DNA of 7,077 nt, from the NCBI GenBank assembly GCA_937875295.1, contig CALLXS010000021.1, forward strand, positions 1 to 7,077, given 5' to 3'. Positions 1 through 6,368 of the stretch are shown here, piece by piece. This DNA is from an uncultured bacterium (GTDB lineage Bacteria > Bacteroidota > Ignavibacteria > Kapaibacteriales > UBA2268). The translations under genes and the position numbers were made by a program. The notes beneath the pieces were generated by a model. That model was not told the DNA's origin. It saw only the letters and a list, made by a program, of their open reading frames with translations, and searched no databases. How positions within the stretch are numbered: the stretch's first letter is position 1; each line of letters begins with the position of its first letter.

Positions 1-2085
1 ATTCTACAAACGAAAACAAATATAAACAAAAGTTTAATATTATCGTTGATTTTCTTCTTTTTAATATTAAGATTGACCGGCGATATATTATTTTTTATTT
101 CTTCTAATTTAGATTCACAAAATATTTATATATGGAAAATAATATCAACTTTACCGTTAATTGTTGGAATTATTTTTTATTTAATTAAGTTAAGTGTAAA
201 ATTTGATGAAATTGATTTTTTACTTTTCTTTAAAATAATTTCTCGTTGGTTAATCGTTACTTTAGCATTAATGCTTCTAATTGAGCAGATTCGTCCAAGC
301 GTTATTTCTGCTTATTTACTTGAGAAAGACTTACTCCAACTAATACTCAATAATGTAATCGCATTTTTATTAATAGCATTTGGATTTAGTTTACTTTTTG
401 TTTCTTATCGATATTTAATTTTTAATATTAATAAATATACTAGAATTTTTATTGTTTTAATTTTAGTTTTCTACATAATATTATATTTTATAGAAATATT
501 ATCTAATATTTATTATAATTTAAGTATAGAAAATTATAATATTTTCTATTTAATAATAGGTCTTTTAATTTTCATTTCATTTAGTATTAAGCCGACAATA
601 GCACTATTAAATAGACGAGATGTCTTTAAATTAATTCTCTATACTATTGGAGTTATTAGTTTTATTGTATTAAATCTTGAAAATATAGTCAACTATCATG
701 GTCCATTTAATTCTACATTAGAATATTTTTTAAATACTTCATCTCAATTACTTGCAATTCCGCTTTTAATAGTAGGAACTTTATATTTAAAAATATTTTT
801 TGTCTCTCTTCTTACACTGCCTACTAGCGAGATAGTAGAACAAAAGACAAATGAATTCAATTCAATTACTTTTTTAAATAGTAAAATCGCAAACACTATC
901 GATTTAGATGCACTTTTAAAAACAATTAATGAATTAGCTATTAAAAGTACAAATGCAAAATATTCTTGGATAGAACTAATTTCTGAAGATAAAATTGATA
1001 AAATTTATACTCAAAATATAGATCCAAAAGTTATTAATTCTTTTCATGAAGAAACAGAATTTAATGATTATTTATTCAATTTAAAAGAAATTGATTTAAT
1101 ACGCACAATAAATAGTAAGAATTTTGCAAATAGCAAAATCTCACATATCTTGCCACATTTTAGCTATGCCAAATCAATGATTTTTGTTCCCCTTTATTTC
1201 AAAACTCAGAAAATTGGTAATTTAGCACTTTTAAGCGATAAAGAATATGGATTTAATAGTAGCTCAATTAAAATATTAAATGCTTTTACTGATAATATTA
1301 GTATTGCCATCGAAAACGCAAAATTAGTAGAAGCCTCAATTGAGAAAGAAAAATATAAACAAGAATTATTATTAGCAAAGGAAATTCAAGATAAATTATT
1401 ACCTGAGTCGCTTCCAAACTTAACTAATTATTCTTTAGCTGCATATTCCGAATCAGCTGAAATAGTTGGTGGTGATTATTATGATTATTTTATTTTAAAA
1501 AATGGTAATTATTGTCTGGTAATAGGAGATGTCTCTGGTAAAGGAATTAGTGCAACTTTTTATATGGCTCAGTTAAAAGGAGTAATTTTATCTGCTGCAA
1601 AAGAAAGTAATTCGGTTAGCGAATTGCTTATGAAAGCAAATAATATCCTTTACGGTACTATGGATAAAAGAATTTATATTACTATGAGTGCTATTGAAAT
1701 ATTAGATTCTAATGGTAAAATTGGAATATGCCGAGCTGGTCATATGCCTGTTATAATAAAAAATCGAAATGGTATCTCTTCACTTACTCCTTCCGGTTTG
1801 GCTATAGGTCTTATTTCCTCGAGCAAGTTTAATGAAGTATTAGAGACAATTTACTATCAATTTGAAGAAACCGACACTTGCGTATTATTCACAGATGGAG
1901 CAAATGAATTAAGAAACAATGACGAGGTTGAATTTGGAATTGAAAATCTGAAACAATGTATAAATAATAGCGTATTCAATTCAAGCAATGAGTTATTAGA
2001 TAACATTAAAAATACTTTATTTGAATTTTCTAGAGATATTAATCAAATAGATGATATTACTTTGCTCGCTATTAAATATAAATAA
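1..2085 (+). CDS. Membrane-anchored GAF / PP2C (SpoIIE-RsbU type) serine phosphatase, 5' partial
   Basis: Probable input phosphatase of a partner-switching circuit, expected to dephosphorylate the STAS protein encoded next to it. The frame is open back to base 1, so the true start probably lies outside the window. The first in-frame start-like codon is a TTG at 46, and residues here are counted from it. Residues 1-256 contain about eight hydrophobic membrane segments with short loops and match no named sensor domain I recognise. A GAF-like domain follows (about 268-430), then a short helical linker (about 425-450) leading into the EIQDKLLP segment typical of RsbU-type proteins. The phosphatase domain (about 455-679) keeps the metal-binding acidic residues: D477 in VGGDYYDYF, D495 in IGDVSGKG, D617 in LFTDG, and D669/D670 in DDITLLA. 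RAGHMP is also present. The catalytic domain is therefore predicted to be active. The stop is 14 bases before the STAS gene, which fits one operon. The family assignment is firm; the signal sensed is unknown. Confidence 0.93.
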   Translation: MLQTKTNINKSLILSLIFFFLILRLTGDILFFISSNLDSQNIYIWKIISTLPLIVGIIFYLIKLSVKFDEIDFLLFFKIISRWLIVTLALMLLIEQIRPSVISAYLLEKDLLQLILNNVIAFLLIAFGFSLLFVSYRYLIFNINKYTRIFIVLILVFYIILYFIEILSNIYYNLSIENYNIFYLIIGLLIFISFSIKPTIALLNRRDVFKLILYTIGVISFIVLNLENIVNYHGPFNSTLEYFLNTSSQLLAIPLLIVGTLYLKIFFVSLLTLPTSEIVEQKTNEFNSITFLNSKIANTIDLDALLKTINELAIKSTNAKYSWIELISEDKIDKIYTQNIDPKVINSFHEETEFNDYLFNLKEIDLIRTINSKNFANSKISHILPHFSYAKSMIFVPLYFKTQKIGNLALLSDKEYGFNSSSIKILNAFTDNISIAIENAKLVEASIEKEKYKQELLLAKEIQDKLLPESLPNLTNYSLAAYSESAEIVGGDYYDYFILKNGNYCLVIGDVSGKGISATFYMAQLKGVILSAAKESNSVSELLMKANNILYGTMDKRIYITMSAIEILDSNGKIGICRAGHMPVIIKNRNGISSLTPSGLAIGLISSSKFNEVLETIYYQFEETDTCVLFTDGANELRNNDEVEFGIENLKQCINNSVFNSSNELLDNIKNTLFEFSRDINQIDDITLLAIKYK

Positions 2086-2099
2086 CTTATTAAAAGTCT

Positions 2100-2486
2100 A
2101 TGAAAAAATCAAATTTTAATGCTTCTGTAGAAATAAAAAATGATATTCATATTATTTATGTAAAAGGATATCTCGATGCTCATACTGCCCCATTCTTAGA
2201 GAAAACAATTAACGAGATAATTAAATCCGGTAATTTTAAAATTATTGTTAATTTCAAAGATTTAAATTATATTAGTAGTGCCGGACTAGGTGTTTTTATG
2301 GGTTTTATCGAAGAATGCAGAGATAACAAAGGCGATATTAAAATGTGTGAATTACAAAAAAACGTATATACAATTTTTGATTTACTTGGATTTCCATTGC
2401 TCTACGATATTGATAAAGAAATGACCGCATCAATTAATAAATTTGAGAATCCAGATTCTAATATTAATTCTAATAACAACTTATAA
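2100..2486 (+). CDS. STAS-domain anti-sigma-factor antagonist (RsbV/SpoIIAA-like)
   Basis: Small cytosolic switch protein of 128 residues. In this family the unphosphorylated form binds the RsbW-type kinase and frees that kinase's target, and phosphorylation on a conserved serine stops the binding. The STAS fold covers about residues 7-110. The diagnostic segment is YISSAGLGV (57-65), with the likely phosphoacceptor at S60 and S59 as the alternative; classical RsbV/SpoIIAA have an acidic residue before this serine pair. The GYLDAHTAP segment (23-31) matches the usual early strand-helix region. Residues 112-128 form an Asn/Ser-rich, probably disordered tail outside the domain. The ATG at 2100 lies 14 bases after the phosphatase stop, and the kinase gene follows after 29 bases. 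No clear Shine-Dalgarno sequence precedes the start. The order phosphatase-STAS-kinase strongly supports the assignment. Confidence 0.9.
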   Translation: MKKSNFNASVEIKNDIHIIYVKGYLDAHTAPFLEKTINEIIKSGNFKIIVNFKDLNYISSAGLGVFMGFIEECRDNKGDIKMCELQKNVYTIFDLLGFPLLYDIDKEMTASINKFENPDSNINSNNNL

Positions 2487-2515
2487 ATTATTAGAATTTA
2501 AGTTTAATTTATAAT

Positions 2516-2944
2516 ATGGAAAATACTTCTGAACCAAATATTTTTATTATTAATAGCGATTTAAAAAATCTTTCAGAAATTAGAGATTTTATTTATAATT
2601 ATACTCTCTCTAAAATCCCAGATAATGATTTCGCACTAAGAATTTCTCTTGCTGTTGATGAAGTTTGCTCAAATTTAACAAAATACTCCTATAAACTATA
2701 TTCTAAAAACTTCATTAAAATTAAAATTGACATTGTTGGGAATAAATTACAAATTGATATTATGGACAATGGTGAAGAATTTAATATTGTAGATTATAAA
2801 TCACCATCTCTCAAAGAATATTATTCAAACTATATGAAAAGTGGGCTTGGGATCACAATTATTAAATTAATCGTAGACGAAATCTCGTATAACTCATACG
2901 AAAATTATAATTCTCTTACTTTGATTAAATATTATACAAAATGA
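2516..2944 (+). CDS. RsbW/SpoIIAB-like anti-sigma serine kinase (HATPase_c_2)
   Basis: Protein of 142 residues with the GHKL ATP-binding fold of anti-sigma serine/threonine kinases. The N-box is E49-V-C-S-N53 (AVDEVCSNL), carrying the catalytic-base glutamate and the magnesium-binding asparagine. The G1 box is D84-N-G86, and the G2 box is G110-L-G112 followed by ITIIKLIVDEI. The length is typical of the RsbW/SpoIIAB family, and no extra domain is present. Expected role: phosphorylate the neighbouring STAS protein and, when not bound to it, hold an unknown client, classically a sigma factor. No sigma-factor gene is visible nearby, so the client is open. The start at 2516 has no Shine-Dalgarno-like sequence. 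The stop overlaps the next gene's start in an ATGA arrangement (2941-2944), suggesting translational coupling to the CcmC-family gene. Confidence 0.9.
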   Translation: MENTSEPNIFIINSDLKNLSEIRDFIYNYTLSKIPDNDFALRISLAVDEVCSNLTKYSYKLYSKNFIKIKIDIVGNKLQIDIMDNGEEFNIVDYKSPSLKEYYSNYMKSGLGITIIKLIVDEISYNSYENYNSLTLIKYYTK

Positions 2945-3921
2945 GATTTATAATAATTGCATTCTCTCTTTTATGTGCTTTCTTATTAGCTAAAAAAAGT
3001 AATTTTTTCCAAACAAAAGTGCTTTCAAAAGTATTTGTTATTTCTTTATTAGTAATTACTTTTTTATTTATATTACTTCCTACCTCAACCACAAATCTCG
3101 AAACAGCATCATTTTATATTAAAAACAAATATTCTAAACCTATACCGATATTAATTCAGAATAACAAAATCAAAGATGAATTACAGAAAAATAAATTTTA
3201 TATAGAGAATGAAGTAAAATTTGAGTTAAATGATAATATCAAATACAATAAAGAAAATTTTTTTATTGCTAAATTTAAAGATATTTCATATGCAGAAATT
3301 ACTGAAGTTTCTTATAAATCATTGAATTTCTATTTCCCGTTTATCGCTGGATTAGAAAATTCAATTAAATTATTTCCTATCCATGTAGGAAGTGCTTGGG
3401 TAGCTTTTCTTGGGTTTGTTTTATCTTTGCTTAATTCAATACAGTACCTTAGAACAAAAGTAATTATATATGATAGAAAATCTTTTTTATCCTCAAAATA
3501 TGGCTTTATTTTTTGTATCATGGCCACGATTTTAGGAATGATATGGGCTAAGCATAGTTGGGGTGCTTATTGGAATTGGGATCCAAGACAAATTTCAATC
3601 TTTTTATTGCTCTCGATTTATTTAGCATATTTTGTTTTAAGACAATCTATCATTCAGCAAGAAAAAAAAGCTCGTTTTTCAGCTGTATATTCGATATTCG
3701 CTGGCTTTTCATCTCCATTTCTCATTTTCATTCTTCCTAGAATTTCAAGTGGATTGCACCCAGGAGCATCAAATGGAAATAGTTCACCACTGATTTCATC
3801 AAATCAATCAATGATGAATGATAATTTATTTATTGTATTTGCAATTACATTATTTACATTTACTATCTTATTTTTATATCTTTATTACTCAAGTTTAAAG
3901 AATCAAAAAAATAATTATTGA
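2941..3921 (+). CDS. ccmC: CcmC/CcsA-family cytochrome c biogenesis (haem-handling) membrane protein
   Basis: Integral membrane protein of 326 residues from the haem-handling protein family that presents haem on the outer face of the inner membrane during cytochrome c maturation. The tryptophan-rich WWD signature is WGAYWNWDPR (207-216). Candidate axial histidines are H148 (FPIHVGSAW) and H273 (GLHPG), at the places expected for CcmC. Predicted membrane segments are about 2-17, 30-48, 150-170, 187-204, 218-235, 246-268 and 296-318. The basic stretch 18-30 would be cytoplasmic, which puts the WWD loop and both histidines outside, as in the family. Two features are unusual: the extra first helix, and about 95 residues (49-143) between the second helix and H148, where CcmC normally has a few tens. 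CcmC usually has about 220-250 residues. CcmC fits better than CcsA/ResC from the motif wording, but no other ccm gene is in the window to confirm it. The gene overlaps the kinase gene by 4 bases. Confidence 0.82.
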   Translation: MRFIIIAFSLLCAFLLAKKSNFFQTKVLSKVFVISLLVITFLFILLPTSTTNLETASFYIKNKYSKPIPILIQNNKIKDELQKNKFYIENEVKFELNDNIKYNKENFFIAKFKDISYAEITEVSYKSLNFYFPFIAGLENSIKLFPIHVGSAWVAFLGFVLSLLNSIQYLRTKVIIYDRKSFLSSKYGFIFCIMATILGMIWAKHSWGAYWNWDPRQISIFLLLSIYLAYFVLRQSIIQQEKKARFSAVYSIFAGFSSPFLIFILPRISSGLHPGASNGNSSPLISSNQSMMNDNLFIVFAITLFTFTILFLYLYYSSLKNQKNNY

Positions 3922-3982
3922 AAAAAAACATTTTTTAATTTCAATCGTAAATTGTTTTATAAATAATAATTTTTAAAAATTT

Positions 3983-3987
3983 AAGGA
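3983..3987 (+). promoter_or_regulatory. Shine-Dalgarno-like ribosome binding site of the lipoprotein gene
   Basis: AAGGA lies 7 bases upstream of the ATG at 3995, an ideal spacing. None of the other visible starts in the window (2100, 2516, 2941, 6138, 6369) has such a purine-rich element, so this one supports the chosen start and may indicate stronger translation. Confidence 0.55.
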
Positions 3988-3994
3988 AATTAAA

Positions 3995-4483
3995 ATGAAA
4001 TTTTCAAAAATAATAGTAATATTAGCATCAATTTCATTATTCTCAGTTTTATTCTCATCATGTAGTGATAATGGTGTAACAACTCCAATTGATAATAAAT
4101 CATTTATCAATTTTAAAGCAACTGGTTCAGTTATCAAAAATTTCAAATCAGATACTTTCACTAAAAATGAAAGCGGAAGAAATTTTACTTTTACCGGAAC
4201 TACTTCGGATGGCAAAGAAATAATTATGATTCAATTTGTAAATTTACCAGAATCACAAGTTGATATTGATTTAGCAGATTTGACTAATCCTACTCATGCT
4301 TTTATAACTTATTCAATTCAGCAAACTAATGGTACTACTGAGAGCTATAAATTGACCTCCGGTAATATCCATGTTACTGCTAACAACAAAAATACAATTG
4401 AAGCTGATTTCTCTGGAATGTACGAATCTGGTTTAACTACTATTGGTTTTACAGAAGGCAAACTTGAATATTATGTCAAATAA
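3995..4483 (+). CDS. Small exported lipoprotein of unknown function
   Basis: Protein of 162 residues with a lipoprotein signal peptide: a short basic start (MKFSK), a hydrophobic core (about 6-20) and a lipobox LFSSC ending at C23, the expected lipidated residue. S24 and D25 follow, then a short flexible linker. The mature part (about 35-162) alternates polar and hydrophobic residues, is rich in Thr, Asn, Gly and Ser, and looks all-beta. It ends with FTEGKLEYYVK, as in many small beta-sandwich lipoproteins of Bacteroidota that have only DUF names; I cannot assign a family. It is separated from the upstream operon by 73 bases and has its own ribosome binding site, so it is probably transcribed separately. 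A strong hairpin follows the stop. It probably sits at the cell surface or in the periplasm, attached to a membrane; function unknown. Confidence 0.85.
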   Translation: MKFSKIIVILASISLFSVLFSSCSDNGVTTPIDNKSFINFKATGSVIKNFKSDTFTKNESGRNFTFTGTTSDGKEIIMIQFVNLPESQVDIDLADLTNPTHAFITYSIQQTNGTTESYKLTSGNIHVTANNKNTIEADFSGMYESGLTTIGFTEGKLEYYVK

Positions 4484-4508
4484 TATATTAGTTCATCGAC
4501 TTTAATAA

Positions 4509-4543
4509 AATAAGGCAAGTAATTTTCAATTACTTGCCTTATT
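4509..4543. terminator. Probable bidirectional intrinsic terminator
   Basis: A perfect 16-bp inverted repeat (4509-4524 with 4528-4543) closes on a 3-base loop (TTC at 4525-4527). The arms centre on GGCAAGTAA / TTACTTGCC. It lies between the convergent lipoprotein and sensor-kinase genes, 25 bases after the former's stop and 23 bases beyond the latter's stop. The minus-strand exit is T-rich (GCCTTATTTTATT), and the plus-strand exit is GCCTTATTAATAAAT, so termination is likely from both sides and best for the kinase transcript. Confidence 0.8.
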
Positions 4544-4566
4544 AATAAATACTTAAGCTAAAAATC

Positions 4567-6138
4567 TTATAAAATTATTTCATTTATAATACCATTTTCT
4601 ATAGGTAAAGTAAATTTAAATTTAGTGCCATCACTATTTTTGCTTTCTGCCCAAATTTCTCCATTATGTTTATCTATAAATTCTTTGCACACAATTAACC
4701 CTAAGCCGGTACCTTTTTCTTTATTTGTACCAGCAGTAGAATATTTTTCATCAATTCTAAATATTTTTTTTAATCCTTCTTCGCTTATTCCAATACCTGT
4801 ATCATTAACTGAAATTTGTACATATTTTAAATTATTTATTGGAGATGTTAAATATTTATCCACAGTGATTTCTATTTTACCATTATTTGGAGTATATTTT
4901 ATTGCATTAGAAACTAAATTCCTAAAAACTGTAGAAATCATGTTAAAATCACAATAAACTTCAATTTCATTTGGAATGTTATAATTAATATTGATATTTT
5001 TATTTTTTGCATTATTTTTAAGCACAGAAGTTGAATTTATTGCAAAATCGTTTAAACGTATAAATTCTGGATTATATTCAATTCTACCTGTTTGCGAGCG
5101 TGTCCAAGTGAGTAAATTCTCTAATAATTCATATAATTTCCTTGATGAATTACTTATTTCTTTAGAAAATTTTTGAAATTCATTAATAGACAGATTAAAT
5201 TCCGAATTTGCCATTATCTCACTTGAAGAAATAAGCACGCTTAATGGGTTTTTTAGATCATGAGCAATAATCGTAAAGAACTTATCCTTTGTAGCATTTA
5301 TTTCTACTAATTCTTTATTATATTTATTAATTTCAGTAATATGTTTTTTTTCTTCTGTAATATCAGTAATTAAAAATACGATATGAATTATTTCTCCATT
5401 ATCATTTTTAATAGAAGAAACTGACATTCTCTCCCAAATTGCATCACCATTTTTCTTTTTAGTCAAAATATCACCTTGCCAATCAACTCCTTTAGAAATA
5501 GATTCTAAAGATGAAATATAGTCTTCGGAATTTGAAATTTCAGTATAAATGTCGAATATCTTTTTTCCGAGTAATTCTTTTGCACTAAAACCTGTAGTAG
5601 AAATAAATGATGGGTTGACATAATCAATAGTTGCGTTCTTATCAGTTATTAAAACCATTACAGGTGATGTATTCACTGCAATAAAAAATAGTTTAAAGTT
5701 TTCTTCTGCAATTCTTCTTCTTTCTAATTCTAACTTTAGCAAATTATTTTGCTCAAGTATTATATCATTTGATTTTTTTAGCTCTAAATGCACTGATAAT
5801 CTTGCCATAAGTTCTTCTTTATCGAATGGTTTAGCGATATAATCAGCAGCACCAAGACTAAGCCCTTTAATTATATTTTCCTTATTCCCTAAAGCTGTTA
5901 AAAATATTATAGGAATATGAGTGAATTTTTTATTAGACTTGAATCTTTTGCATAATTCCTGACCAGACATCCCTGGCATCATAATATCAAGAAGAATTAA
6001 ATCTGGTATTTCTTTATTAGCTTTTTGCCAAGCATCAAAAGCATTATTAGCTGTAAGAACTCGATAATTATTTCCTAATAAAAAATTACTTATGATTTTC
6101 ATTTGCAAATCATTATCTTCAACAATTAATATAAGCAT
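4567..6138 (-). CDS. Cytosolic REC-PAS-histidine kinase (response regulator/sensor kinase fusion)
   Basis: Two-component protein of 523 residues without membrane segments. A receiver domain (about 1-118) comes first, with acidic pocket E7/D8, phosphoacceptor D51 (LLDIMMPGMSG), T81 and K103 (AKPF). A coiled-coil linker follows (about 120-148), then a PAS domain with its C-terminal cap (about 150-265; YVNPSF, GFSAKELLG, ITDITEEK). The HisKA helix pair starts near 285, with H293 in IIAHDLKNPL. The HATPase domain keeps the N-box (N407/N411 in FRNLVSNAIKYT), G1 (D446-T-G-I-G), F-box region KKIF and G2 (GTGLGL, 476-481). All residues for autophosphorylation and phosphoreceipt are intact. An N-terminal receiver implies that another kinase or phosphorelay feeds the PAS-kinase part. 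No partner regulator is adjacent, so it is an orphan here. The start ATG at 6138 puts the first receiver strand at residues 2-6, as expected. No Shine-Dalgarno sequence is seen. Confidence 0.94.
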   Translation of the reverse strand: MLILIVEDNDLQMKIISNFLLGNNYRVLTANNAFDAWQKANKEIPDLILLDIMMPGMSGQELCKRFKSNKKFTHIPIIFLTALGNKENIIKGLSLGAADYIAKPFDKEELMARLSVHLELKKSNDIILEQNNLLKLELERRRIAEENFKLFFIAVNTSPVMVLITDKNATIDYVNPSFISTTGFSAKELLGKKIFDIYTEISNSEDYISSLESISKGVDWQGDILTKKKNGDAIWERMSVSSIKNDNGEIIHIVFLITDITEEKKHITEINKYNKELVEINATKDKFFTIIAHDLKNPLSVLISSSEIMANSEFNLSINEFQKFSKEISNSSRKLYELLENLLTWTRSQTGRIEYNPEFIRLNDFAINSTSVLKNNAKNKNININYNIPNEIEVYCDFNMISTVFRNLVSNAIKYTPNNGKIEITVDKYLTSPINNLKYVQISVNDTGIGISEEGLKKIFRIDEKYSTAGTNKEKGTGLGLIVCKEFIDKHNGEIWAESKNSDGTKFKFTLPIENGIINEIIL

Positions 6139-6368
6139 ATAACTAAATTATTAGTGATTAGAAAGACAATTCAAATAGAATACGATTTAGAATAAATTAA
6201 ATTTTGTAATTTTTTTTAAAATAATTAAAATAATCATAATATTATATCGTTTTAGTAATCTTAAAATGTAAAATTCTATTTTTAAAAAAATATTTTTTTA
6301 CTTCATTGTACATTGAAAATTAATATAATTTTAATATAATTGTTTTGTTTCACTAACTTTCCGATTAA
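6139..6368. other. Divergent intergenic region between the sensor kinase and rlpA
   Basis: This 230-base, extremely AT-rich stretch lies between two divergent starts and must hold promoters for both. The rightward promoter is the convincing one and is listed separately. For the leftward kinase promoter I see only weak TTG-containing and TA-rich candidates near 6150-6180 and cannot choose among them. Long A and T runs (about 6210-6230 and 6279-6300) may bend the DNA. No short ORF in this stretch looked protein-like. Confidence 0.5.
6313..6340 (+). promoter_or_regulatory. Sigma70-like promoter for the rlpA-like gene
   Basis: TTGAAA (6313-6318) is followed after 16 bases by a perfect TATAAT (6335-6340). 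A second TATAAT lies at 6324-6329, inside an 11-base direct repeat (TAATATAATTT-type). A start near 6347 would give a leader of only about 22 bases before the ATG at 6369. The base composition raises the chance of accidental TATAAT hits, but the paired boxes, spacing and position fit. Confidence 0.45.

Noticed and set aside
2456..2478. Short ATTCTAAT direct repeat near the end of the STAS gene
   Set aside because: Two 8-base copies encode an Asn/Ser-rich tail, so this is low-complexity coding sequence rather than a repeat element.
3330..3527. Minus-strand open frame of 65 codons inside the CcmC-family gene
   Set aside because: It lies wholly within a well-supported gene on the other strand and has no recognisable protein features.
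3558..3740. Plus-strand open frame of 60 codons overlapping the CcmC-family gene in another frame
   Set aside because: It is an out-of-frame shadow of the conserved WWD region, and its composition is not protein-like.
3917..3945. ATTGAAA...TTTCAAT inverted repeat just after the CcmC-family gene as a terminator
   Set aside because: The stem is almost entirely A/T with one G-C pair and a poor fit in the middle. It is too weak to call.
3968..3981. 14-bp AT-only palindrome upstream of the lipoprotein gene
   Set aside because: Such palindromes are expected by chance in DNA this AT-rich, and with no G/C pairs it would not make a stable hairpin or a convincing operator.
3973..4215. Minus-strand open frame opposite the lipoprotein signal peptide
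   Set aside because: The plus strand has a clear lipobox, a ribosome binding site and a good start, so the antisense frame is incidental.
4625..5176. Two plus-strand open frames opposite the sensor kinase's catalytic domains
   Set aside because: Both are antisense to the HATPase/HisKA coding region, whose motifs are intact.
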